From Pseudobutyrivibrio sp. (lineage in GTDB: Bacteria > Bacillota > Clostridia > Lachnospirales > Lachnospiraceae): 64,000 bases of DNA. Position numbers and translations under genes: made by a program. The stretch covers positions 55,243 through 119,242 of the forward strand of contig JAFYYR010000024.1 in the NCBI GenBank assembly GCA_017557435.1, in the 5' to 3' direction. Of the stretch, positions 16,226 through 24,701 are shown in pieces. Position 1 is the first letter of the stretch. Every line of letters begins with the position of its first letter. The notes beneath the pieces were generated by a model. It did no database searches. It was not told the origin of the DNA and saw nothing but the letters and a program-made list of their open reading frames with translations.

Positions 16226-17053
16226 TTATTTATTCTTGCGATATTCGCTAGGTAACACACCGTACTTATCCCGGAATGCATTTGAAAATGCCTTTGAATT
16301 AGGGAAACCATTGCCTAGAGCAATATCAACTATCTGACCACCTGTCTCCTCTAACTCTCTAACTGCATGCTCAAGTCTAATACCAAGTAGGTAATCCTTG
16401 AAATTGATACCTGCATGCTTTTGGAACATTCTCGAAAGGTATGAAGGAGAATAGCTAAACTGCTCCGCCATCATCTCAAGAGAAAGTGGCTCAGCATAGT
16501 GATCCTTCATATATCTGGTAATATTTGAAAGCTTCTTAAGCTGCTTATTGCTCTTTAAAATATCCTCGTTTACATTGAACTTTCTATATTTGGTAACGAG
16601 AATGTACAAAAGCTCGTAGTAAAGGCTGAGGACCTGAAGGCGATTACCCTCCTCCCCATTTTCATTAATGAGAAACATCTCCTGAAGAAGTGTAAATACT
16701 CTGTGGTCTGTCTCCCTGTCTCCATGGGAAAACCAGATGAACTGATCATCTGTAAAATAATCTGCAAATGTATCCTGTGGAATCTGTAAAACTACAGTCC
16801 GGTTAGGATTAGGTGCTGCTATACTGTGCACCTCGTTGCTGTTAACAATAACAAATTCGCCTGCACTAAGAGGGAACTTTTTCTCACGAAGAGTAAAATC
16901 AAGCTTACCCTCCCAAACTGCAAAAATCTCTATAGAGCGATGCCAATGCTTATCTCTGGTGTAATTTCCATTTGCTCCTTCGAATGAAAAAAGTTTGAAA
17001 GGTAATCCAGCATCTGTTACAACTACCTCGTGCTGATAAGCTTTTAAATCCAT
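16226..17053 (-). CDS. AraC family transcriptional regulator with cupin sensor domain
   Basis: 275 residues. The N-terminal half is a cupin-like AraC-binding domain (HWHRSIEIFAVWEG, then FVIVNSNEVHSI). The C-terminal 100 residues hold two helix-turn-helix units (LEMMAEQFSYSPSYLSRMFQ and IVDIALGNGFPNSKAFSNAF). It probably senses a sugar or related small molecule. The gene starts one base after the acetyltransferase stop and is the last gene of its operon. Confidence 0.92.
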   Translation of the reverse strand: MDLKAYQHEVVVTDAGLPFKLFSFEGANGNYTRDKHWHRSIEIFAVWEGKLDFTLREKKFPLSAGEFVIVNSNEVHSIAAPNPNRTVVLQIPQDTFADYFTDDQFIWFSHGDRETDHRVFTLLQEMFLINENGEEGNRLQVLSLYYELLYILVTKYRKFNVNEDILKSNKQLKKLSNITRYMKDHYAEPLSLEMMAEQFSYSPSYLSRMFQKHAGINFKDYLLGIRLEHAVRELEETGGQIVDIALGNGFPNSKAFSNAFRDKYGVLPSEYRKNK

Positions 17054-17054
17054 A

Positions 17055-17804
17055 CTATCCTATCTCCCTAAAATATCTACAATCTCCATCCAGCTCGAAG
17101 CCAATATGTGAAAACCCCAACTTTTCCAATAATCCCCTGCTTGCCACATTATCAGGGTCGCATCTAGCCACTAGACTAGTCAGGGAAAATCTATCCCTTG
17201 CCAATCTAATAATCTCGGTGCACACCTCATAGGCAAGTCCCTGCTTCCATCTATCAGGGGAAATACAAAAACCAAGCTCCGCCTGATTCTCTCGGTCACA
17301 GGATTCTCTAACTTCAATACCTGCTCTACCAACTAGTTTGCCAGTAGTTTTATCAAAAATCAACCACATTCCAAATCCATATAATTTATAGATATATTGG
17401 ATGTAATTCTCCTCATATTGCCTTTCCTCTTCATACTCAAAAAGAGGCTCCATATACTTCACAACACCAGGATTATCATAAAGCTCAAAAAGTGCATCTA
17501 AGTCATCCATAGAAAACTCTCTAATGATAGTCCTGTCAGTCTCGGATATAAAAAGTGGAATGCCTACGCATCTACGATATATATCCTCATATTCCTCATC
17601 ATCCACCTCATCAGGATCAATCAAAATATGGTCGCACTTAAGCATGGAAACTCCATCATGCTCAAAGGCAACAACTGGCTGCTTTCTCTCAACACACAGG
17701 TCAATAACGGCCTGGTTATCTGTTAAAATCAATGTCCCATCGGGATAATCAAACTGAAGCGACTCTACATCTGTCACTTTAACTACATCATGTAAATACT
17801 TCAA
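17055..17804 (-). CDS. GNAT family N-acetyltransferase
   Basis: 249 residues. The C-terminal 150 residues form an Acetyltransf_3-type GNAT domain: TIIREFSMDDLDALFELYDNP opens it, given here in part, and AELGFCISPDRWKQGLAYE holds the acetyl-CoA loop. The N-terminal 95 residues are acidic and unassigned. The start is TTG, with AGGAG six bases upstream and no better ATG. The gene lies between a zinc metallopeptidase and the AraC regulator, 20 bases after the first. Confidence 0.85.
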   Translation of the reverse strand: MKYLHDVVKVTDVESLQFDYPDGTLILTDNQAVIDLCVERKQPVVAFEHDGVSMLKCDHILIDPDEVDDEEYEDIYRRCVGIPLFISETDRTIIREFSMDDLDALFELYDNPGVVKYMEPLFEYEEERQYEENYIQYIYKLYGFGMWLIFDKTTGKLVGRAGIEVRESCDRENQAELGFCISPDRWKQGLAYEVCTEIIRLARDRFSLTSLVARCDPDNVASRGLLEKLGFSHIGFELDGDCRYFREIG

Positions 17805-17824
17805 ATGAATCTCCTAATAAATGA

Positions 17825-18541
17825 TTAATCGTCTCTGCTTCTGCCATTTACAATAAGTACTAATCTAAGAAGCTGCATAATAGTTGTAAACAGTGCTGCC
17901 ACATAAGTCATAGCAGCAGCCTTAAGAACTCTTGTAGCGCCTCTATGCTCCTCACCCTCAAGGATTCTATCCTGCTCTAAAATCCTAAGAGCTCTTGCAC
18001 TTGCGTCAAACTCAACTGGCAATGTAATAAGCTGGAACAATACTACAAATGTAAATAAGAAAATTCCAAGCTGTGCCAATGGTGTAGAACCAATAAGAAG
18101 TCCGATTAAAATAACTGGCCAAGAAACCCATGAACCAATATTTGCAAGTGGAACTGAAGCTGAGCGCATTCTAAGTGGAGCGTAATCCTCCTGATGCTGA
18201 ATAGCATGACCACACTCATGAGCTGCAACGCCGATAGCTGCCACGCTTGTGCGACCGTACACTGAATCAGATAGACGAAGCACCTTCTCCTTTGGAGAAT
18301 AGTGGTCTGTTAAGTTTCCTCTGATTCTCTCGATTCTAACATCATAAATTCCTGCTGCATGTAAAATATGCTCTGCCACCTGATTAGATGTGAGGCCTCT
18401 ATAATTGTGAACTCTGTTATATTTACTGTAAGTTCTATTTACATTGATTGAAGCAAGACCACTAATCACTGCTCCAATCAGAACCAGGATTATTGTCCAA
18501 TCAAAATGATAACCCATTCCATAACCATATCCGTAATACAT
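17825..18541 (-). CDS. Zinc metallopeptidase, YugP-like membrane protein
   Basis: 238 residues. A Tyr/Gly-rich N-terminus is followed by one helix, then the active site AAHECGHAIQH (H108, E109, H112). Two or three further hydrophobic helices lie in the C-terminal half (SWPVILIGLLIG, FLFTFVVLFQLITLP). This matches the neutral zinc metallopeptidase family of YugP, found in the membrane of many Firmicutes; its substrates are not known. It heads an operon with the acetyltransferase and the AraC-type regulator. Confidence 0.9.
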   Translation of the reverse strand: MYYGYGYGMGYHFDWTIILVLIGAVISGLASINVNRTYSKYNRVHNYRGLTSNQVAEHILHAAGIYDVRIERIRGNLTDHYSPKEKVLRLSDSVYGRTSVAAIGVAAHECGHAIQHQEDYAPLRMRSASVPLANIGSWVSWPVILIGLLIGSTPLAQLGIFLFTFVVLFQLITLPVEFDASARALRILEQDRILEGEEHRGATRVLKAAAMTYVAALFTTIMQLLRLVLIVNGRSRDD

Positions 18542-18642
18542 TTCTAACCTCCTACGAATCCTAAAATATCTATACCTAGTATAAATGTTATCGCAGGATT
18601 TTACTAATAAAAAATCTATAAAAAAATCCTAAAAAAAGACAT

Positions 18643-18671
18643 AAAAAAAGCTCCCGCTTTTGCGAGAGCTT
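18643..18671 (-). terminator. Terminator after the DUF6273 gene
   Basis: AAGCTCCCGC, TTTT, GCGAGAGCTT (18649-18671) forms a stem with one mismatch; minus-strand tail TTTTTTTATG follows. It overlaps the stop codon by two bases. Confidence 0.8.
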
Positions 18672-20031
18672 AGGTTACATCTATTCGACATGACATGCTG
18701 TATACCTTGCCGTTTGACTTCTTCATTCTAACACTTAAAGTGCCTGTTCCTTTTGCCACTCCAGTTATCAGTCCATTGGAGTCAACAGTGAAAATGCTGC
18801 CATCCGATGAAGTGTAGGTAATGGTATATTGCTTATCTGTACTATTTAAGTACTCCATATTCAAAGCCACCTGAGCGGTGCTACCTGCTGACAGGCTGTA
18901 GCTGGCATCATCTGGCAAAGTAATGTTTCCTATGTTGGTGCCGTTATTAGCATACTTTCTAGAGTTGTTTGCACTAGGCTTCTGTGCAGATTCTCCACCA
19001 CTTGCGTTGTCGCTAGAATTATTAGCCTGAGTATTTGCGTTATTATTGGCGTTATTATTGGCACTAGCATTATTTGCCTTGGTGTTATTGGCATTGGCAT
19101 CATTTGCCTTATTGTTATTGGCATTTGATGTATTTGCATCAGTCTTGTTTGCATTAGCATTAGTGTTTTGGGACTGGTTATTTTGAGACTGGTTGTTGCC
19201 TGTCTGTGCATTGGCATCTGCTGTAGTTGCACTCTTATTTCCAGATGCATCTGTGTCCTCTGCAGGCTTTGGCGCAGTCAGCTGAATGTACATGGCAGGT
19301 CTAATTCCTGTGCCGTTGTAATATCCCCATTTTTCAACTAACTTTGAAGTATCATTTACAAAAAGACCAAACACTGGATCATCAAATGAATTGGTTCTAA
19401 GTGGCCATGTTCCTGAGGTCTCATACTTCATGCTGTCCTTATGAGCTGTATATTCATCTGTTGATAAGAAAAAAATGTAATCTGTTGTAGTCACCTGATT
19501 GTTGTAAATGCTAAGGTTCAGAGAATTCTTAGCCCCTGTCTTAACATAGAAATCATCAAGTGTTGTATCCTTATAAAAATTCATAAGGCTAGTCTGGCTT
19601 GCTGCTGCAGTAAGCTCAGTAGGCTTAATCATTGCTCGCTCTGCATCGCTAAATGCAGTCACATAAAACACCTGATTCAGCCAGCCTCTCCAGTAGTTAT
19701 TAGCCCATGGTACGTATCCTGTATTACCACCCTGTTGCTGGATAATCTGCATATTAACAGAGCTTCTGTAATCGGAAATCGAATAAGAGTTAAGAGTCTT
19801 TCTAGACACTACAAAAGCAACGCCTGTATTCTCATCATAAGACAGAATTGTCCAGTTAATAATGCCTCCATCCAAGGAGCCAAATGCAATATTGTCTCCC
19901 TCTGCATAAGTGGCTGATGAGGACTTCTTTTTTGCATCTGCAATCAAAGAAACACCTAACAATGCTACTACCACAAACACTATTAATGATAAGGACATAA
20001 TGCCTTTTAATTTTCTAATTTGTCTTCTCAT
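18670..20031 (-). CDS. Exported DUF6273 protein with Asn/Ala-rich linker and C-terminal Ig-like domain
   Basis: 453 residues. A basic N-terminus and one hydrophobic helix (to about residue 32) act as signal or anchor. Residues about 40-245 fit DUF6273: INWTILSYDENTG, then YWRGWLNQVFYVTAFSDAE. A low-complexity segment of about 100 residues, nearly all Asn, Ala, Thr, Lys and Gln, follows. The last 80 residues resemble a bacterial Ig-like (BIG2) domain with ITGVAKGTGTLSV. The start at 20031 has AGAGGTG at good spacing; a promoter upstream of it excludes a start at 20091. Probably a surface protein; function unknown. Confidence 0.85.
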   Translation of the reverse strand: MRRQIRKLKGIMSLSLIVFVVVALLGVSLIADAKKKSSSATYAEGDNIAFGSLDGGIINWTILSYDENTGVAFVVSRKTLNSYSISDYRSSVNMQIIQQQGGNTGYVPWANNYWRGWLNQVFYVTAFSDAERAMIKPTELTAAASQTSLMNFYKDTTLDDFYVKTGAKNSLNLSIYNNQVTTTDYIFFLSTDEYTAHKDSMKYETSGTWPLRTNSFDDPVFGLFVNDTSKLVEKWGYYNGTGIRPAMYIQLTAPKPAEDTDASGNKSATTADANAQTGNNQSQNNQSQNTNANANKTDANTSNANNNKANDANANNTKANNASANNNANNNANTQANNSSDNASGGESAQKPSANNSRKYANNGTNIGNITLPDDASYSLSAGSTAQVALNMEYLNSTDKQYTITYTSSDGSIFTVDSNGLITGVAKGTGTLSVRMKKSNGKVYSMSCRIDVT

Positions 20032-20074
20032 AATGGTCACCTCTAAAAAAGGGCGCATTTCACCTCTTACCCTC

Positions 20075-20103
20075 ATAGTATATCTCGGCAATTCCTAAGT
20101 CAA
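20075..20103 (-). promoter_or_regulatory. Promoter for the DUF6273 gene
   Basis: TTGACT (20098-20103), 17 bases, TACTAT (20075-20080) on the minus strand. Confidence 0.7.
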
Positions 20104-20153
20104 ATTTATAGCTTATAATTAACAAAAATATCACTATTTTTCAAGATTGGTAA

Positions 20154-20182
20154 TTGTATCTTTTCAGATGCCTTGATATACT
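20154..20182 (+). promoter_or_regulatory. Promoter for the SprT-like gene
   Basis: TTGTAT (20154-20159), 17 bases, TATACT (20177-20182), 35 bases before the ATG at 20217. Confidence 0.6.
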
Positions 20183-20216
20183 GAAATGCAGTTTTTCATT
20201 ATTTAAGGAGTAACTC

Positions 20217-20921
20217 ATGACAAAAAAAGATATGCTAAAAATGTTGCACGATGAAGAACCGGTTTTACGTGCAGAGATTACCGCTCTTTACTCAGTTTTG
20301 GACCACAAGTTAGGCTTACACGGAGCGGAGGTACCTATTACTTTCGGAATGGACGAAAAGGTACTTGGCTCTTATATGCCACCATCTTATGATGAGGAAG
20401 AGCATTTTCAATTCTCATTATTTTTCATTGGTTTTTGCATGAATGGGCAAATATCTAAGCAGGATAGAATCAATCTTTACAAACACGAATACGCCCACTA
20501 CATGAATCGCCATATCAGCATTCCAGATAAATACAACTGGCAGCCTGGCGTACATGGTAGCGCATGGAAATATTGCTGCTCACTAATCGGCGCCATCCCA
20601 GCTGACTATTATATAGAAGATTCTAGTATCAAAAAAATAGATTATGAATCTGTTTTAGAAAGACCTAGCGTTGACCACAAGCAGGTACAAATGCTTGATA
20701 CATACCGCACACAGCGTGCTATTAAAAATATGGAAAATGCCAAAATCAAATACGAAATTGGCGACACAGTTACCCATCCAAAATTCGGTGAGGGCACTGT
20801 ACAGGAAATCGAAAAACAGCCATCCTCTGTGAGACTTCACATTTTATTTGGAGAGGAGCTAAAAGTCATCGACCAAAAATGGCTTGTTAAAACAGAATAC
20901 AAAAAAGTTTCTGAGCGCTAA
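20217..20921 (+). CDS. SprT-like putative metalloprotease with C-terminal UvrD-type tail domain
   Basis: 234 residues. YKHEYAHYMNRH carries an HExxH zinc site (H90, E91, H94), and GVHGSAWKYC follows at about residue 112, the pattern of SprT-like proteases where a later His in an HGxxW segment helps bind zinc. The C-terminal 55 residues (YEIGDTVTHPKFGEGTVQEI, later DQKWL) resemble the small domain at the C-terminus of UvrD/PcrA helicases. The combination suggests a DNA-linked protease, as for Spartan-type proteins, but this is inference. AAGGAG precedes the ATG. It is transcribed alone, with its own promoter and terminator. Confidence 0.65.
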   Translation: MTKKDMLKMLHDEEPVLRAEITALYSVLDHKLGLHGAEVPITFGMDEKVLGSYMPPSYDEEEHFQFSLFFIGFCMNGQISKQDRINLYKHEYAHYMNRHISIPDKYNWQPGVHGSAWKYCCSLIGAIPADYYIEDSSIKKIDYESVLERPSVDHKQVQMLDTYRTQRAIKNMENAKIKYEIGDTVTHPKFGEGTVQEIEKQPSSVRLHILFGEELKVIDQKWLVKTEYKKVSER

Positions 20922-20925
20922 AAAA

Positions 20926-20962
20926 AAAGGAGTTGCAGCTAATAAAGCTTCAACTCCTTTTA
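20926..20962 (+). terminator. Terminator after the SprT-like gene, possibly bidirectional
   Basis: AAAGGAGTTG (20926-20935) pairs with CAACTCCTTT (20951-20960), with an inner AGCT/AGCT pairing. Poly-A lies on the left and TTTTAT on the right, so it may also end the shikimate kinase transcript. Confidence 0.8.
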
Positions 20963-21006
20963 TAATAATAGGCATTGCCCACGATTTCCAATTAATAATT
21001 GCAATA

Positions 21007-21501
21007 TTATAACTGCTCTAATACCGCTTCAAGTGTAGCCTCAAGATCAAGTCCACCCTCATCTACAATTACGTCTGCATACTTCTCGTAAAGTGGTACT
21101 CTCTCCTCATAGAGAGCTCTAAGATCCTGACCATCCTTTAAAACTACGCCTCTTCCTTTTAAGCTGCCAAGTCTTCCATCAAGAGTATCATAGTCAAGCT
21201 TAAGATAAACTACAGTGCCAATCTCCTTAAGGTGCTCCATAGCTTCCTTACCATAGATAACACTTCCGCCTGTTGCTATAACAGTCTTAGATGTCTCAAT
21301 GCTTGCATTAACATCGTTCTCAATCTGCATGAAGCCCTCTACGCCTTCATCAGCAATTATCTCCTTCAAAAGACGATTCTCGCGCTTCTGGATTAACAAA
21401 TCTGCATCTACAAATTCGTATCCCAACTGCTTCGCCAAAACAACACCGAGAGTGCTCTTACCTACTCCAGGCATACCAATTAAAACGATGTTCTCTTTCA
21501 T
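21007..21501 (-). CDS. aroK: Shikimate kinase
   Basis: 164 residues. GMPGVGKST is the Walker A motif, FVDADLLIQ holds the shikimate-binding Asp, and ATGGSVIY the second substrate loop. KGRGVVL covers the lid arginine. It makes shikimate 3-phosphate for aromatic amino acids. It follows the GH35 gene after 67 bases in the same direction; no other aro genes lie nearby. Confidence 0.95.
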   Translation of the reverse strand: MKENIVLIGMPGVGKSTLGVVLAKQLGYEFVDADLLIQKRENRLLKEIIADEGVEGFMQIENDVNASIETSKTVIATGGSVIYGKEAMEHLKEIGTVVYLKLDYDTLDGRLGSLKGRGVVLKDGQDLRALYEERVPLYEKYADVIVDEGGLDLEATLEAVLEQL

Positions 21502-21568
21502 GTCATTACCTCTTTTACTGCATTTTGAAATGTATTATGCCATAAAAAAGAAAGGAAAAAGTCCCAAT

Positions 21569-23527
21569 CTATAGGTCTCGATACACATTTACATCGTCAT
21601 AATCACTATAAACAATGTATGCCTCTCTTCCATATATTAATGCTGCAGGAATCTGCCATGGCACTCCAATATAAAAGCTGTCTGCCACAAGCTTTCCATC
21701 AGCATATAGCTGAGCCACATCATATTTTTCTTTTATTTCAACTAGGCCTTCTGGAGATTTTGCAGTTATCTTTTTATAGGTCACTTCACTTGCCTTATTT
21801 CCCAAAGAAAAAATCTCAGGGTATGATAATTCAAATGTCACCCCAGTATCTTCCAATGTATATTCATTTATCTTCTCTACCCACTCATCAAAATAGATTT
21901 TTCCATCTACTTTCCTAAGTTCTAGAGCCCTATCCCAGGATAATGTAATAATAGTGATATCACCAGCCTTAAAGCTGTAGCTGTCCTCCTTCAAATCCAC
22001 CTCATATTCTTTTCCATCAATAGAATACTTAGGTGAAATCCCTGGAACTGCTGCAAAATAATAATTGCTGCCATCCTGACACAATAGCTTGGCTGTAGCA
22101 TAGTTAAGCACACTTTCTCCAAGGCTTATATTAAATGGAAGAATGCATGCCATATCTCCTGTGAAATCCATAGAAGGAAATGTCACTTTCCCAGTATCTA
22201 TAACTGCATCTCTAACATCCTTTAGTGTCAGTCCTCTTTGATGATGATTAATAAATACAAATCCACCATCACCATCTGTTCTCATGCAGTATCTAAGGTC
22301 TGAATCATTATCCGCATTTACGAATTGCTCTGCAGGAACATGCTCCATAGGACCAAGAATTTCTCCAAAATCATTTATAAATAAATGAAGTAAATTTAGC
22401 AGCTTATACTGGCCTCTTATCTGACCATACTCACCGATACAGGTCTGAAAATCATAGTTTAAAATAGCGTAATCATTAGGATATCCAGTGGCTTTGCTCT
22501 CATGTAATGTCGAAAGCTTTCCAATCTTGTTGGTGCCCCCATGATACATATAGTAGCCTACCAGATTGTTTCCACAGCCAAGCTTCACAAGACTGAGGCC
22601 ATAGGCGTCCATTGGGCTGACAAATGGTCTACGTATATACGAAGCAGGAAGTCCACTTCCCAGCTCACAGGTTGCAAATGGATAGTCCTCGTATGGTAGT
22701 CTCCAGCCATCATCATCCGTATCTTTTATAAGGTCCATTCCTATTGCAGCATCATTTCTGCAAGTATCAAACGCAAAATGTCTAGATGGTGGCAATGTAT
22801 TTACATGATCAAGCCAAGGGGCATCCACGTATGCTCCAAATACTGGCAAAAATTCCTTTAGTGGGAACTTTGCTCCGTAAATACTATTCCATCCTGTCAC
22901 TGTCCAGATAGGAGCATCAAAACCAATACTCTTAGCTATCTCCTTTAATTTGCCAAGATGCTCAGAATTGTCCGTCAGCTCATTTTCGATTTGGATTCCA
23001 ACAATAGGGCCACCGTCTTTGAAGAATAGTCCCTGAACCTGCTCATATATTTTTCTGTACCAGGCTTCTACTAGGCTTAAATATTCATGATTATTATCTC
23101 TAAGCTTGCAGTCCTTTTTCAAAAGCCAATCTGGAAATCCACCATTTCTTACCTCACCATGACACCATGGTCCTATTCTAAGGACAAAGCTAAGGCCATG
23201 CTTTTGGCAAAGCTCAACAAATTCTCTTAGATTTCTATCACCAGTGAAATCATATTCTCCCTCAATCTCCTCATGATAAATCCAAAAGACATAGGAAGCC
23301 ACCGTATTGATTCCACCGGCCTTCATTTTAAGAAGCTCTCGCTCCCAATTTTTATGGCAGTCTCTCACATAGTGGTACTCGCCCATAATGGCTATCCATG
23401 GTTTGCCATCCTTTTCAATGTAGCGGCTATTTACCTGGATGCTAGACCCATCTGCTCTAGTCTGGCCCAGGTTAAGGTGGTTTCTCTTTAATTCACCATT
23501 TTTATAATTTTCAAATTTGTAGATCAT
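21569..23527 (-). CDS. Beta-galactosidase, glycoside hydrolase family 35
   Basis: 652 residues, no signal peptide, so cytoplasmic. The GH35 barrel fills the first 330 residues: MGEYHYVRDCHKNWERELLK (the substrate-binding opening), IGPWCHGEVRNGG, GGPIVGIQIENEL with the acid/base Glu (about E183), and CELGSG with the likely nucleophile Glu (about E288). The rest forms beta-domains. It would release terminal galactose from imported oligosaccharides. No sugar transporter lies next to it. The gene has its own 180-base upstream gap. Confidence 0.92.
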   Translation of the reverse strand: MIYKFENYKNGELKRNHLNLGQTRADGSSIQVNSRYIEKDGKPWIAIMGEYHYVRDCHKNWERELLKMKAGGINTVASYVFWIYHEEIEGEYDFTGDRNLREFVELCQKHGLSFVLRIGPWCHGEVRNGGFPDWLLKKDCKLRDNNHEYLSLVEAWYRKIYEQVQGLFFKDGGPIVGIQIENELTDNSEHLGKLKEIAKSIGFDAPIWTVTGWNSIYGAKFPLKEFLPVFGAYVDAPWLDHVNTLPPSRHFAFDTCRNDAAIGMDLIKDTDDDGWRLPYEDYPFATCELGSGLPASYIRRPFVSPMDAYGLSLVKLGCGNNLVGYYMYHGGTNKIGKLSTLHESKATGYPNDYAILNYDFQTCIGEYGQIRGQYKLLNLLHLFINDFGEILGPMEHVPAEQFVNADNDSDLRYCMRTDGDGGFVFINHHQRGLTLKDVRDAVIDTGKVTFPSMDFTGDMACILPFNISLGESVLNYATAKLLCQDGSNYYFAAVPGISPKYSIDGKEYEVDLKEDSYSFKAGDITIITLSWDRALELRKVDGKIYFDEWVEKINEYTLEDTGVTFELSYPEIFSLGNKASEVTYKKITAKSPEGLVEIKEKYDVAQLYADGKLVADSFYIGVPWQIPAALIYGREAYIVYSDYDDVNVYRDL

Positions 23528-23669
23528 CAGTCCCCCAAAGAGTTTTACATATTAATTTTGTTAGCACATCTTACACTAACTAATATTAATTATAATGCCC
23601 AATTCTTTCAGAATCGCTCAAATTGAAATCAAAAACTGGCAAATCCACGCTTTTGCAATTATTTAAATT

Positions 23670-23690
23670 ACCACCCATAAAAAGGGTGGT
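23670..23690 (-). terminator. Weak terminator-like hairpin after nudC
   Basis: ACCACCC and GGGTGGT pair over seven bases around ATAAAAA. The minus-strand tail AATTTAAATAATT is A/T-rich but has no run of U, so termination strength is doubtful. Confidence 0.4.
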
Positions 23691-23710
23691 GGCGACTTTC
23701 TGGCTATAAA

Positions 23711-24556
23711 TTAAACTTTTGATTCTTTAAACATTTTCATCATCTCATTGGTGAGACTATATTCAAGTGGCTGCAAAACTATTTCTTCTCTAGGAACCCA
23801 CTGAGCGTATTTAAGCTCCGATTCATCCATCTTTATTTCATCATCACCATCCACATCGCAGTAAAATCCCATCAGAATATCACTGGCTATTCCCCATGGC
23901 TGTGACTTGTAGTAGCGGATATTTTTTACCTTAAGTCCTGTCTCCTCCATAACTTCTCGTTCAACTGTCTCTTCTAGAGTCTCGCCAATCTCAGTAAAGC
24001 CTGCAACTAGAGCATTATTTGAATATCCCACCCTGTACTTGGTCAGCAAAAGTCTATCTCCATTTGTGACCCCTACTATGACTGCTGGATTTATACGTGG
24101 ATAAACGACTTTCCCGCAATTTGGGCACACCTTTGCTCTCTCTGTCTCAGAATGCTTCGTCTTAGAGCCACACTTTCCGCAGTAGACAGTTCCCTCATAC
24201 CACTCTGCCAGCTGTAATGCTGTAAAAGCAGCATAAACATAATGCTTAGGAAAAAGATATTCTCTCCTAAAGGCCTTCATATCACAAAGCTCAAAACCAT
24301 CCGGATAATTTAACTCTGATATTTCATCTGCCCCATTTACCAAAAAGAATTCTTCATCATCTATAGAAAAAAGAAATACTGTAGATAACTGAATATTAAA
24401 ATCCTTTAACCTTGGATAAGTAATAGTCTTTTGTTCCTCATCTATCCTAGCTAGGAATTTACCATCTATATGAAAAAGAATGATGCTTTCGGCGCCTGCT
24501 TTTTCTCCCACCCTATAGGCGTTCACCAATTTCTTTGGTTGTATTTCCTGTATCAT
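23711..24556 (-). CDS. nudC: NAD(+) diphosphatase, Nudix family
   Basis: 281 residues. A zinc ribbon CGKCG...CPNCG sits near residue 125, followed by VYPRINPAVIV and the Nudix box GFTEIGETLEETVEREVMEE, whose Glu residues bind the metal. The zinc ribbon plus Nudix order is that of NudC, which cleaves NADH and removes NAD caps from RNA. GGAGG precedes the ATG. It follows the BaiCD-like reductase after a terminator. Confidence 0.93.
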   Translation of the reverse strand: MIQEIQPKKLVNAYRVGEKAGAESIILFHIDGKFLARIDEEQKTITYPRLKDFNIQLSTVFLFSIDDEEFFLVNGADEISELNYPDGFELCDMKAFRREYLFPKHYVYAAFTALQLAEWYEGTVYCGKCGSKTKHSETERAKVCPNCGKVVYPRINPAVIVGVTNGDRLLLTKYRVGYSNNALVAGFTEIGETLEETVEREVMEETGLKVKNIRYYKSQPWGIASDILMGFYCDVDGDDEIKMDESELKYAQWVPREEIVLQPLEYSLTNEMMKMFKESKV

Positions 24557-24634
24557 ATTTACCTCCTTAATTAAAACTTATCCTAGCATACTTGCAGTGC
24601 CTTGTGCAGGCTTTTATTTTACAAACGGTCCTTG

Positions 24635-24665
24635 CAAAAAAGCCTCCAGAATAATCTGAAGGCTT
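24635..24665 (-). terminator. Terminator after the BaiCD-like reductase gene
   Basis: AGCCT-C-CAGA and TCTG-A-AGGCT (24641-24665) pair with one mismatch; the minus-strand tail is TTTTTT. Confidence 0.8.
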
Positions 24666-24701
24666 AATATGAATCTAATTTTTATATTATTTTAGCTCGG
24701 C

